A stretch of DNA of 14,605 nucleotides from Treponema sp. (GTDB lineage: Bacteria > Spirochaetota > Spirochaetia > Treponematales > Breznakiellaceae), in contig JAIRUY010000237.1 of assembly GCA_031254175.1 (NCBI GenBank), forward strand, positions 1 to 14,605, read 5' to 3'. Both the position numbers and the translations under genes were made by a program. The notes beneath the pieces were generated by a model that saw nothing but the letters and a program-made list of their open reading frames with translations, did not search any database and had not been told where the DNA came from. Below, piece after piece: positions 1 to 7,085 of the stretch (the first letter of the stretch is position 1; each line of letters opens with the position of its first letter).

Positions 1-200
1 TTCCTAAACTATAATATAGGGCGTAAAAGTAAGCAGCTATGTATGGTAATGGTAGACTATGGAAGAAATGATACCCAAAGGCCTTTTACTAAGGAAAATT
101 AAGGATGCTATTGACTTTGATTTTATATATGAATATGAAGAGGTATAACCGTATTATTCCCAAATATGTACAATGCTGGTAATAACCTGACAATCACCGT
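1..200 (+). pseudogene. decayed N-terminal fragment of an IS1182-type transposase
   Basis: Positions 59-148 translate to a 29-residue piece containing LLLRKIKDAIDFDFIY. This fits the conserved N-terminus of IS1182-family (DUF772) transposases, where a 'VPxxHLLRKIDxAIDFxFIY' stretch precedes 'GRPSIDPV'. Upstream, another frame (16-57) reads RKSKQLCMVMVD, which fits the residues normally just before this motif, so a frameshift lies near 55-60. After the TAA at 146-148 the same frame gives PYYSQ and then more stops, with no recognisable continuation beyond about 190. What I see is a short, multiply broken fragment; the family name is recalled knowledge. No terminal inverted repeat or target duplication is visible, and any missing part would lie left of the window. 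It is almost certainly non-functional. Confidence 0.5.
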
Positions 201-329
201 TAAGGTTAGAAGTAATTTAAAAATAACTTTCCCCTAGTGTCCTTTTCTCCAAACCTACCCCACATATAGCGTACCCTTCAACATCCGCTGGAGAAATTTC
301 CAAAATTCCCACTTTTTTCACTTTCCCTC
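201..329. other. intergenic stretch with no recognised gene
   Basis: Between the transposase scrap and the next promoter I see no convincing reading frame, RNA or repeat. Part of a minus-strand frame (278-463) begins inside the pseudogene to the right and does not look like a real gene. Confidence 0.5.
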
Positions 330-358
330 TTGACACTATACATTTGTATAGTAATAAT
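330..358 (+). promoter_or_regulatory. sigma-70-type promoter upstream of the umuD-like pseudogene
   Basis: A perfect -35 TTGACA (330-335), a 17-base spacer (336-352) and a -10-like AATAAT (353-358) predict a start near 365, about 20 bases before the ATG at 387. The spacer is almost entirely filled by a perfect palindrome, so this reads as a repressible promoter. It is a sequence-only prediction, but box quality and spacing are unusually good for this AT-rich region. Confidence 0.55.
335..352. promoter_or_regulatory. perfect 8+8 bp palindromic operator candidate inside the promoter spacer
   Basis: ACTATACA-TT-TGTATAGT is a perfect inverted repeat with a 2-base centre lying between -35 and -10. 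Its 18-bp length and ACT...AGT ends resemble the Escherichia coli LexA box (ACTGTATATATATACAGT), but the CTG/CAG core is CTA/TAG here. A LexA-like or other dimeric repressor would fit a UmuD-type gene, which is SOS-controlled in many bacteria. The regulator's identity is inference. Confidence 0.45.
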
Positions 359-386
359 TAAGATATGACCTTTAGCTTTAGGCAGT

Positions 387-760
387 ATGGACACCGGAGT
401 TTTACTGCAAGAAAAACTCCCAATGCCCAAAAATAATAAGGAGGCAATTTTGAATAAAGCCACAGGGTTTGCCAGTTTCTGTATTATTCAAATGACACAA
501 TGTTTGGTAGTAAATCCCCCTGCTACCTTCTTCATGCATCTTGAAAATTCAGAAATGGAAGATCTGGCTTACCCTCTGGCTCCATTCTTGTCGTAGACCG
601 CTCTAAAACCCAAAAACAGAACTCCATTGTTGTGATTCGCCACGAAGGGCAATTCCTCTGCTGCCACTTTTGCAAAGACATACATAATTTACTTGACAAA
701 TTGTTCCATATATAGCAATACTAATGACGTTTTAGATTTGTTGATATTGTTAAAAACTAA
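387..760 (+). pseudogene. UmuD-like / S24 peptidase family pseudogene
   Basis: Positions 387-577 encode a frame with GFAS and then NPPATFFMHLENSEMEDL, matching the UmuD pattern GFPSP...HPSATYF...GDSMID. The match continues in another frame at 578-712: GSILVVDRS...NSIVVIRHEGQF, equivalent to UmuD GDLLIVD...GDIVIAAVDGEF. The two pieces join in exact register with E. coli UmuD if one base was lost near 576-578. After stops at 713, 722 and 725, the same frame gives FRFVDIVKN and TAA (758-760), reminiscent of the UmuD C-terminus. Aligned this way, the catalytic Ser position is Glu (with Ser one residue earlier) and the catalytic Lys position is Cys. An alternative start is TTG450, preceded by AAGGAGG. 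No umuC follows. UmuD descent is well supported by pattern; catalytic loss may predate the frameshift. Confidence 0.65.
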
Positions 761-816
761 AATAGAGTTGTTTGGAAACTTCAGTTCCTGAACAAGTCGA
801 ATATAAGGGAGGGCTT

Positions 817-1212
817 ATGGCTGCGACAGGCAAGAAGAAGAAAAAAATACCGCCGATTGATCAGGAATTTATTGATAAAATGGAAGCATCCCTTTTGTCA
901 TTAAAAGCCGTGATTGTTGACAATTTGATAGCCAGCAATCAGGACTTTAAGGAAATAATGGAAGGAATGGACTCAAAAGACCTTGCCGACATTGCGTCTG
1001 ATGACATTGACAGAAAAATGATTGAAGCTATAGGCTCACAGGAGTTAAAACGGCTAAAACTTATAGAATCCGCCCTTACGCGGATTAAGCAGGGCAAATA
1101 CGGCCATTGCATTAAATGCAGCCGGCGTATACCTCAGGACAGGCTCATCGCAATACCGTATGCGCTTATGTGTATTGAGTGTAAATCCGAAGAAGAACGG
1201 CGAAACCGCTGA
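817..1212 (+). CDS. dksA: DksA/TraR-type zinc-finger transcription regulator
   Basis: A 131-residue DksA-family protein, expected to bind the RNA polymerase secondary channel and tune transcription during starvation, with (p)ppGpp in species that make it. It has a lysine-rich N-terminus (residues 6-10), a helical coiled-coil region (about 14-90) whose tip carries DxxDxA (D55, D58, A60), the acidic motif that reaches the polymerase active site in DksA, and a C-terminal Cys4 zinc finger (C98, C101, C119, C122). Length is close to E. coli DksA (151). ATG817 is chosen because AAGGGAGG (805-812) lies four bases upstream; an in-frame TTG at 772 has no such site. Eight bases separate it from the DJ-1 gene downstream, so the two are probably cotranscribed. 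A general TraR-like protein is possible, but the DxxDxA tip favours a DksA role. Confidence 0.85.
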   Translation: MAATGKKKKKIPPIDQEFIDKMEASLLSLKAVIVDNLIASNQDFKEIMEGMDSKDLADIASDDIDRKMIEAIGSQELKRLKLIESALTRIKQGKYGHCIKCSRRIPQDRLIAIPYALMCIECKSEEERRNR

Positions 1213-1220
1213 GGGACGTT

Positions 1221-1811
1221 ATGCCAAAAAGAGCAATTGTTTTACTTGCAGATGGTTTTGAAGAAGTCGAAGCTGCAACGCCGATAACATATTTGCGCAG
1301 AGCAGGAATTGAAGTAACAACCGCGGCAGTCACCGAAAAAGCACAGCAATCTCAAAATTTGACAGTAAACGGTGCGCGGGGTATTCAGATGAATGCCGAC
1401 ACCGTTCTCTCAAAACTTTCAAATTCTTACGATGCCGTAATTGTTCCCGGAGGAATGCCGGGAGCGGCAAATCTGGCTGCCTCAAAAGAGGTAAGCTCGT
1501 TGTTGAAAGAGATGGCGGCTTCCTGCAGACTTGTCTGCGCGATTTGCGCTTCTCCGGCGGTGGTTCTGGCTCCTCTTGGCCTTTTAGCCGGTAAAAAATT
1601 TACCTGTTTTACCGGCATGGAAGAAAAAGCAAAAGAAAGCGCTGCCTCCTGCGGCTGCGTATGGTCAGAAGACCGTGTCGTAACAGACGGCAATATCATA
1701 ACCAGCCGCAGCGCGGGAACAGCAGGCGAATTCTCAATTGCGATCATCAGCAGTTTGCTTGGAGAAGAAGATGCAAAAAAAGTAGCGGAGACAGTTCTGC
1801 TGAACATATAA
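1221..1811 (+). CDS. DJ-1/PfpI family protein (YajL/ThiJ-like)
   Basis: A 196-residue single-domain protein of the DJ-1/PfpI superfamily. The N-terminus RAIVLLADGFEEVEA carries the conserved Glu (E17, equivalent to DJ-1 Glu18). IVPGGMPGAANL (74-85) is the typical central strand-turn, and AICASP places the nucleophile-elbow cysteine at C109 (DJ-1 Cys106). TSRSAGTAGEFS near the C-terminus is also family-typical. Members act in protection from oxidative or carbonyl stress; glyoxalase or deglycase activity is reported but debated, so no exact reaction is assigned. A GAGGGA site lies just before ATG1221, eight bases after the DksA-type gene, giving a plausible two-gene stress operon. It converges with the PfkB-kinase gene with only four bases between stops. 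Confidence 0.88.
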   Translation: MPKRAIVLLADGFEEVEAATPITYLRRAGIEVTTAAVTEKAQQSQNLTVNGARGIQMNADTVLSKLSNSYDAVIVPGGMPGAANLAASKEVSSLLKEMAASCRLVCAICASPAVVLAPLGLLAGKKFTCFTGMEEKAKESAASCGCVWSEDRVVTDGNIITSRSAGTAGEFSIAIISSLLGEEDAKKVAETVLLNI

Positions 1812-1815
1812 GTTA

Positions 1816-2859
1816 TCAGTCAGCTTTTAAAACCAACCCTTTTGCAAAAGACTTCAGTTTATCGCTCTTTATATTGGTACCCGGTACTTTAAGTATTTCC
1901 CGTGCTACTTTGTTGCCCAGCACAGCGCACTGTGAAAGGGATTTGCCGCGTATCCAGGCGGCAAGGAATGCGGCGCAAAAAGCATCTCCGGCTCCTACTG
2001 TATTTTGCGGAAGGATTGAGAAAGTTTCTTCATGATAAATATTGCCGCCTGCCACTACGACAGCGCCGCGGCCTCCCAATTTTATAACAACTATGGGATG
2101 TATTTCACCTTCGGTAATAAGTTTCAGCATGGGACACACATCACGCATGATTATAACTTCTTTTTCTTTCTCTGATAAATCAAATTCGTTTTCATTGCTT
2201 TTTCTGATAGTATTAAAAAAAACAATGGCTTCGTCGGCGTTCATAAAAACAAACAGGGGAAAATTGCGGCTGTAGGTGAGTATGTCTTCCGCTTTATTTT
2301 TAGCCTGAAAAATTGACGCAACATCAAGCGCAACCGGAATTCCACGGTGGTTTGCCATCCTTAAAATGTGCTGCACTAATGGACGGCGTTCAAGAATATA
2401 TCCATCCAAAACTACCACTTCAGCGTCTGTTATAAGCTTTTCTTCAATATGAGACTCATTCAGGCAGAACGCTGCGCCGGGACTGGCCGCAAAACGAATA
2501 ACGCCATTTATACTGCAAACAAAACAAAGGCCGGTTTTTTCGTTTGTTTTTATCAGAACAGAGGAAGCCCCTGCTTCGGCAAGTTCCTGTTCAAAAAAGG
2601 CAGCAAACTTATCTTGACCGATACTGCCGGAAAAAACCGTATTCATTCCCAGCATCGCGGCTATTTTGGCAACATTGGCAGCTCCCCCGCCGGAACTTTT
2701 TACAGCAGAGTCTGCTCCGGTTTCATGTAAAATTAATTCGGCTGTTTTCCTGTCGATGTGCTGCGCCGGTTCTACAATGCCGTATTTTTTGGCAAGAGAA
2801 TCTTCCATTTCTATAAACACATCGACAATTGGATTCCCAATGCAGAGTAGTTCAGTCAT
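1816..2859 (-). CDS. PfkB-family kinase, adenosine-kinase-like
   Basis: A 347-residue ribokinase/PfkB-family small-molecule kinase. The N-terminal GNPIVDVFIEMED (8-20) and KYGIVEPAQHI resemble adenosine kinases. GGGAANVAKIAAMLG (57-71) is the substrate-binding glycine motif, and NTVGAGDAFCAAFLAAW (286-302) is PfkB signature 2 with catalytic base D292. Family members transfer the ATP gamma-phosphate to a sugar or nucleoside hydroxyl; adenosine salvage is likely from the N-terminus, but a sugar substrate cannot be excluded. Its ATG overlaps the TAA of acetate kinase by one base (TAATG), so translational coupling in an ackA-kinase operon is expected. No key residue is missing. Confidence 0.82.
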   Translation of the reverse strand: MTELLCIGNPIVDVFIEMEDSLAKKYGIVEPAQHIDRKTAELILHETGADSAVKSSGGGAANVAKIAAMLGMNTVFSGSIGQDKFAAFFEQELAEAGASSVLIKTNEKTGLCFVCSINGVIRFAASPGAAFCLNESHIEEKLITDAEVVVLDGYILERRPLVQHILRMANHRGIPVALDVASIFQAKNKAEDILTYSRNFPLFVFMNADEAIVFFNTIRKSNENEFDLSEKEKEVIIMRDVCPMLKLITEGEIHPIVVIKLGGRGAVVVAGGNIYHEETFSILPQNTVGAGDAFCAAFLAAWIRGKSLSQCAVLGNKVAREILKVPGTNIKSDKLKSFAKGLVLKAD

Positions 2860-4196
2860 TACTTCGGTCTTGTAATAATCTCCGCCAAATCGGGATTTTT
2901 TGCCAGGTCATGTTTCAAACCTTCTGCGCGGCCTTTATTTACATAATCCTTGTTCTGGAAAGAATAAGTGAAATTTGTATGCGTATCATAAGTTCCCTGC
3001 ATAAGCGCGAACGCGTCTTCTGTCATTACAAGTTCTTCATCGGTAGGGATTACAAAAATGGGTATTTTTGATTCCGGCCTGCTGATAAGAGTTTCAGCGT
3101 TTCTGGTCATGGATATTTTGTTCTTCCTCGGATCAAAGGCAAAACCGACACCATCAAGCCCGTCAAGTATTTTCTCCCGCATGAACCATGCAAACTCGCC
3201 GACACCGGCCGTAAGAACAAGAGCGTCTACCCTGCCAAGAACAGCCTGATAAGCGCCGATGTACTTTTTAACGCGATGAGCTTCGATCTGCTGCGCAAGC
3301 AGAGCCTGCTTGTCGCCTGCGACAGCGGCCGCCTGAATGTCCCGTCTGTCGGTAAGTTTGCCGGTCAGCCCAAGAAGACCAGATTTCTTGTTCAAAGCGC
3401 TTTCTATTTCGGGGGCAGACATTCCGGTCTTCCGCATGACATAGAAAGGAAGCGCGGGATCAACATCGCCGGAGCGTGTGCCCATTACAAGGCCTTCAAG
3501 AGGAGTGATGCCCATTGATGTATCAAAAGAAAGGCCGTCTTTAACCGCGTTTACAGAAGCGCCGTTTCCTATGTGGCAAATAATCAAATTGGTTTTGAGT
3601 GGATCCTGTCCCAGAAGAGCTGCCGCGCGTTTTGCTGTATAAAGAAAACTTGTGCCATGAAAACCATAACGGCGCACATGATATTTTTCATACCATTCAT
3701 TCGGCACCGCATACAAATATGAAGTGGGCGGCATGGTTTGATGCCATGCTGTATCCATTGTTGCGCAATGCGGCACATCAGGTAAAACATTTTTGGCGGC
3801 ATTGATGCCCATAATATTTGCCGGGTTATGCAGAGGACTCATATCCTGCATTAACGTAAAGGCTTCCATTGCCGCATTATCAACAATTACGGATTTGGTA
3901 AATTTGTCGCCGCCGTGTACAACACGATGTCCCACAGCCTTGATTACCGACATGTCGCTTATAACGCCCATATCCTTGCTGGTCAGAGTCTTGATAATAA
4001 GATGCACTGCATCGGTGTGGGTGGGACAGTCATGGTTAAATACAACCTCTTCTTTCCCCTTGGCAATATGAGTTATAAAAGAACCTCCGACAGTTACCTT
4101 TTCGACAACTCCTACCGCCAGAACATCTTTGGCTTCCCAGCTGTAAACCTGATATTTTACAGATGAAGATCCACAATTTAATGTTAAAATAATCAT
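2859..4196 (-). CDS. ackA: acetate kinase
   Basis: A 445-residue ASKHA-fold enzyme interconverting acetate + ATP and acetyl phosphate + ADP, normally the ATP-yielding last step of acetate fermentation. Signature 1 is LTLNCGSSSVKYQV (4-17) with N7. The residues known as catalytic in Methanosarcina acetate kinase fall at the same numbers: R91 (GHRVVHGG), D148 (MDTAWHQTMP), H180 (YGFHGTSF) and R241 (GTRSGDVDP). PTDEELVM (384-391) holds the metal-ligand Glu. GGAG precedes ATG4196. Typical enzymes are about 400 residues; here a tail of about 45 residues (401-445) with many polar and charged residues follows the normal end. No phosphotransacetylase gene is adjacent. It is divergent from the chemoreceptor and first in an operon with the PfkB kinase. 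Confidence 0.97.
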   Translation of the reverse strand: MIILTLNCGSSSVKYQVYSWEAKDVLAVGVVEKVTVGGSFITHIAKGKEEVVFNHDCPTHTDAVHLIIKTLTSKDMGVISDMSVIKAVGHRVVHGGDKFTKSVIVDNAAMEAFTLMQDMSPLHNPANIMGINAAKNVLPDVPHCATMDTAWHQTMPPTSYLYAVPNEWYEKYHVRRYGFHGTSFLYTAKRAAALLGQDPLKTNLIICHIGNGASVNAVKDGLSFDTSMGITPLEGLVMGTRSGDVDPALPFYVMRKTGMSAPEIESALNKKSGLLGLTGKLTDRRDIQAAAVAGDKQALLAQQIEAHRVKKYIGAYQAVLGRVDALVLTAGVGEFAWFMREKILDGLDGVGFAFDPRKNKISMTRNAETLISRPESKIPIFVIPTDEELVMTEDAFALMQGTYDTHTNFTYSFQNKDYVNKGRAEGLKHDLAKNPDLAEIITRPK

Positions 4197-4227
4197 TTTT
4201 TACTCTCCTAACTAAACGCTTACTGCT

Positions 4228-4233
4228 ATTATA
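4228..4233 (-). promoter_or_regulatory. -10 box candidate for the ackA operon
   Basis: On the minus strand the sequence TGTATAG-TATAAT places a consensus -10 (TATAAT) 31 bases before the ackA start codon, predicting a leader of about 25 bases that contains the GGAG site. No good -35 is seen at 16-18 bases; that space is occupied by the AT-rich palindrome, so an activator or extended contacts may be needed. Confidence 0.4.
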
Positions 4234-4240
4234 CTATACA

Positions 4241-4275
4241 TTATAACATAATTATACATTATAATTATGTTATAA
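4241..4275. repeat. perfect 16+16 bp palindrome between ackA and the chemoreceptor gene
   Basis: The left arm TTATAACATAATTATA (4241-4256) and its exact reverse complement (4260-4275) are separated by CAT. A direct repeat ATACATTATAA also overlaps the region. It has no GC stem and no following T-run in either direction that would make it a normal terminator, and it lies upstream of both divergent genes. An operator for a large symmetric regulator, or a cruciform or AT-hairpin near the start of the chemoreceptor mRNA, are the options. Function is unknown. Confidence 0.7.
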
Positions 4276-4290
4276 GAAAAGGAGCGTAAT

Positions 4291-6420
4291 GTGGGAAATA
4301 CGGTTTCATTGAATTCAAAACAAAGACAAAAGACTTCTATTCAACGCAGGTTCATTATTATCTCAGCCGTATTGTTTGCTATTATTTTTGTAGGCGGAAG
4401 CACTGCTTTTGCGATTTCTATGTGGAGAAATGTCCATGCCAGCACAGGTCTTGAACTTGCAAAAACTGTGGAAATTGAGCGGATCAAGCTGGAAGCCTCG
4501 GTAAACGGCGAAATTGCGCTTGCTTTAAAAATGGCAACTTCGCCAATAATAATACGGCACTTTCTTGATCCGGCAAACTCCGAAATAAAAAGAATTGCCT
4601 TTGATGAAATCGAAGCTTACCGGAAAGCATTTTCAAGCGGCATGGTTTTCTGGTCAAGTGACACTGATAATGAGTTTTATTTTTCTGAAGATAATCACTA
4701 TACAATTGATGTAAACGATCCCGGGAATTACTGGTACAGAATGACATTGTATGAAACAGAATTGTATAATTTCAATATAAATTACAACCCGGAAATTCAA
4801 AAGGTTATGCTCTGGATAAACGCGCCGGTCTTTCTTTCTGATGGTACGCCCGTTGGTCTTGTGGGAACCGGCATTGATTTGTCTGAATTTCTTGATTCTA
4901 TTTTCATGAATTATACAGGCAGAGGTGATCTTTATTTCTTTAATTCGCTTAATGAAATTACAGGCGCAAAAGATTTAAACCTTGTCGCGAATAAAATGAC
5001 AATAAATGAGGCACTGGGAGACACAGGCGTGGAAATTCTTGCCGCTGTAAAAGAACTTGGAGCTGAAGAAACCTCGTTTTTCAGTAATAGAGAAGGCGAG
5101 ATTGCGGTAGCCAGTGTGCCGACTCTCGACTGGTATGCTGCCGCAATTCTTCCAATGACAATTTTTGATATTTTTTCCGGTTCAATGACTGTAATCTTCC
5201 TTATAATGATGGCTGTCATAGCCGTCATCTTTATCACTTTTATTATTTTGATAGGCTGGCTGCTTAAACCTCTGAAAGTGATGATAACGGCGCTTGAGCA
5301 CATTTCTACAGACTGGGATTTAACCCAGCGGATTAAAGTCAAACAGGAAGATGAACCCGGGGTTCTGGGAGAATTTTTTAATCTGACATTTACAAAAATG
5401 AGAGAACTGATTTTCAGTATCAAAGGAAAGACAGTTGCCCTGCTGGATACAGGCGATGAGTTGACTTCCCACATGACAAAAACAAAGACGGAAATTGACG
5501 GAATCAATTCCAATATTCAGGATATGATGAAAAAAGTATTGTCCCAGTCGGACAAAGTTAACTCCGCCGCCAATTCCATAGACAAAATTATGTCGGGAAT
5601 AAGCCATCTTAATGAGCACATAACGGTTCAGGCAAGTAACGTAGCCCAGTCTTCATCAGCCATTGAGGAAATGCTGGCAAATATTCAGTCGGTTACCCAG
5701 ACACTGGTACGCAACTCGGGAAACATCCATTCACTTGCGGAAGCTTCCGGAGCAAGCCACACCGATCTGCAAAAGGTTTCCTTTGACATTCAGGAAATTG
5801 CCAAGGAATCTGAAGGTCTCCTGCAGGTTAACTCAGTAATGCAGACTATCGCAAGCCAGACCAATCTTCTTGCAATGAATGCGGCAATTGAAGCGGCGCA
5901 CGCCGGAGCTTCCGGCAAGGGCTTTGCCGTTGTTGCCGATGAAATCCGCAAATTGGCTGAAAATTCTGGAACGCAGTCAAAAACAATCAGCGCGGTGCTT
6001 AAAAAAATCAAAACAATGATTGATACGATTACAAGGTCAACCGGATCTGTACTCGAACGCTTTGTGGCAATGGAACAGGAAGTACAAACTGTTTCAAATC
6101 AGGAAAGCCAAATTCGCAGCGCAATGGAAGAACAGGGACAGGGCAGCCGTCAAATCCTTGAAGCTGTAACTCAGTTGAATTCCGTTACAGATCTGGTGCG
6201 AAAAGCATCTTTGGAAATAACCACAGAAAGCAAGGATATTTTAAGTCAAAGCAACGATCTGAAAAAAATTACTACCGAAGTAGCCGGCAAAATGGATGAG
6301 ATGATAGAGGAAGCGGAAGAAATTTCGACAGCAGTTTCTAGGGTTCAGGAAATAACTGAGGAAAACAAAGAAAACATAGGCTTGTTAAGCAAGGACATAT
6401 CTTTGTTCAAGGTAGAGTGA
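4291..6420 (+). CDS. methyl-accepting chemotaxis protein with Cache sensor and HAMP
   Basis: A 709-residue transmembrane chemoreceptor. TM1 is about 21-43, a periplasmic dCache-like sensor spans about 45-290 (MVFWSSD at 118-124; LWINAPVFLSDGTPVGLVGTGIDLS near 174-198), TM2 is about 299-325, and HAMP about 325-380. The cytoplasmic coiled coil contains the highly conserved hairpin tip (ASQTNLLAMNAAIEAAHAG, 521-539, then GKGFAVVADEIRKLAE) that binds CheA and CheW. No C-terminal CheR-tethering pentapeptide is seen. The ligand cannot be read from sequence. Start is GTG4291 with GGAG (4281-4284) six bases upstream; an ATG at 4289 is out of frame. No sigma-28-type flagellar promoter was seen; the upstream region is the AT-rich palindrome shared with ackA. 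The gene converges with rlmE, 16 bases between stops. Confidence 0.95.
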   Translation: MGNTVSLNSKQRQKTSIQRRFIIISAVLFAIIFVGGSTAFAISMWRNVHASTGLELAKTVEIERIKLEASVNGEIALALKMATSPIIIRHFLDPANSEIKRIAFDEIEAYRKAFSSGMVFWSSDTDNEFYFSEDNHYTIDVNDPGNYWYRMTLYETELYNFNINYNPEIQKVMLWINAPVFLSDGTPVGLVGTGIDLSEFLDSIFMNYTGRGDLYFFNSLNEITGAKDLNLVANKMTINEALGDTGVEILAAVKELGAEETSFFSNREGEIAVASVPTLDWYAAAILPMTIFDIFSGSMTVIFLIMMAVIAVIFITFIILIGWLLKPLKVMITALEHISTDWDLTQRIKVKQEDEPGVLGEFFNLTFTKMRELIFSIKGKTVALLDTGDELTSHMTKTKTEIDGINSNIQDMMKKVLSQSDKVNSAANSIDKIMSGISHLNEHITVQASNVAQSSSAIEEMLANIQSVTQTLVRNSGNIHSLAEASGASHTDLQKVSFDIQEIAKESEGLLQVNSVMQTIASQTNLLAMNAAIEAAHAGASGKGFAVVADEIRKLAENSGTQSKTISAVLKKIKTMIDTITRSTGSVLERFVAMEQEVQTVSNQESQIRSAMEEQGQGSRQILEAVTQLNSVTDLVRKASLEITTESKDILSQSNDLKKITTEVAGKMDEMIEEAEEISTAVSRVQEITEENKENIGLLSKDISLFKVE

Positions 6421-6436
6421 AATTACATTTCTTAAA

Positions 6437-7063
6437 CTACCGCTTTTCCAGCCCGATAAAGTATGTCTCCACGGATTCGCTCCGGCAGGTCTCTGGTTTA
6501 AAACTCTTAGCCGTGCGAAAAAGTGTTTTCATGTGCTTGAGAAGCGCTCCGCTGTCGCCGCCCTGAAAAACTTTAACAACCAGATTCCCGCGGGAAGAGA
6601 GAACATTCTCTGCGTAGACAATGACTTCTTCCGCAAGACCAAGAGAGCGGGCGGCATCTACAGTGTGATTTCCGGTAGTAGCCGGAGCGGCATCACTTAT
6701 TATTGTTGAATAGGGGCCTTTTGCGGTAATGGTTTCACGGATTACCGCGGAAGTTATATCTCCCTGAATGAAGAAAAAATTACTGCTGTCAAAAAGCCCT
6801 TTATCATATTCACGGGAAAGGGGCGAAAGATCGACAGCGGCAAGGAAACCCCGCATAGCTTCACTATGCGCGTCCATTTTACGCAGCACATAAAGGCTCC
6901 AGCTTCCCGGAGCGGCGCCAATATCCAGAATGCGTGAAGAACGGGAATTTTTTAAAAGATCGAATTTTTCATCAATTTCTTTTAATTTATATACCGAACG
7001 TGCCGGGTACCCCTCTTTGCGTGCTTTCTGCTGCCAATAATCAGGTTTCTTGTAATCTGCCAT
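6437..7063 (-). CDS. rlmE: 23S rRNA 2'-O-ribose methyltransferase RlmE (FtsJ/RrmJ)
   Basis: A 208-residue Rossmann-fold methyltransferase, full length for RlmE (E. coli 209), which methylates the 2'-O of U2552 (E. coli numbering) in the 23S rRNA A-loop during late 50S assembly. The SAM motif is DIGAAPGSW (47-55). The catalytic K-D-K-E tetrad is visible as K26 (ARSVYKL), D124 (SDAAP), K164 (VVKVF) and E199 (SVETYFIG). The N-terminal DYWQQKARKEGYPARS is typical. An AGGA site lies five bases before ATG7063. It is divergent from the prenyl synthase gene with only 22 bases between, so the two promoters must overlap each other or the neighbouring coding sequence. Confidence 0.94.
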   Translation of the reverse strand: MADYKKPDYWQQKARKEGYPARSVYKLKEIDEKFDLLKNSRSSRILDIGAAPGSWSLYVLRKMDAHSEAMRGFLAAVDLSPLSREYDKGLFDSSNFFFIQGDITSAVIRETITAKGPYSTIISDAAPATTGNHTVDAARSLGLAEEVIVYAENVLSSRGNLVVKVFQGGDSGALLKHMKTLFRTAKSFKPETCRSESVETYFIGLEKR

Positions 7064-7079
7064 TTTTATCCTGTATACT
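7050..7079 (+). promoter_or_regulatory. promoter candidate for the prenyl synthase gene, predicting a leaderless mRNA
   Basis: -35 TTGTAA (7050-7055), an 18-base spacer and -10 TATACT (7074-7079) leave six bases before ATG7086. Transcription would then start at or next to the start codon, consistent with the absence of any Shine-Dalgarno. The -35 lies inside the 5' end of rlmE. Prediction only. Confidence 0.4.
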
Positions 7080-7085
7080 GAGTAG

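Noticed and set aside
278..463. 61-codon minus-strand frame that looks like a short lipoprotein signal (LFLGIGSFSC)
   Set aside because: It runs antisense through the umuD-like promoter and pseudogene start, has no domain after the hydrophobic part, and the umuD-type sense signal is much stronger.
1427..1807. 126-codon minus-strand frame
   Set aside because: Antisense to the DJ-1 gene, with no start signal and no recognisable motif.
4241..4275. Palindrome as a rho-independent terminator
   Set aside because: No GC stem, no T-run after it in either direction, and it lies upstream of two divergent genes rather than downstream of any.
4932..5513. 193-codon minus-strand frame
   Set aside because: It lies wholly within the chemoreceptor coding sequence in another frame; composition is that of a shadow frame.
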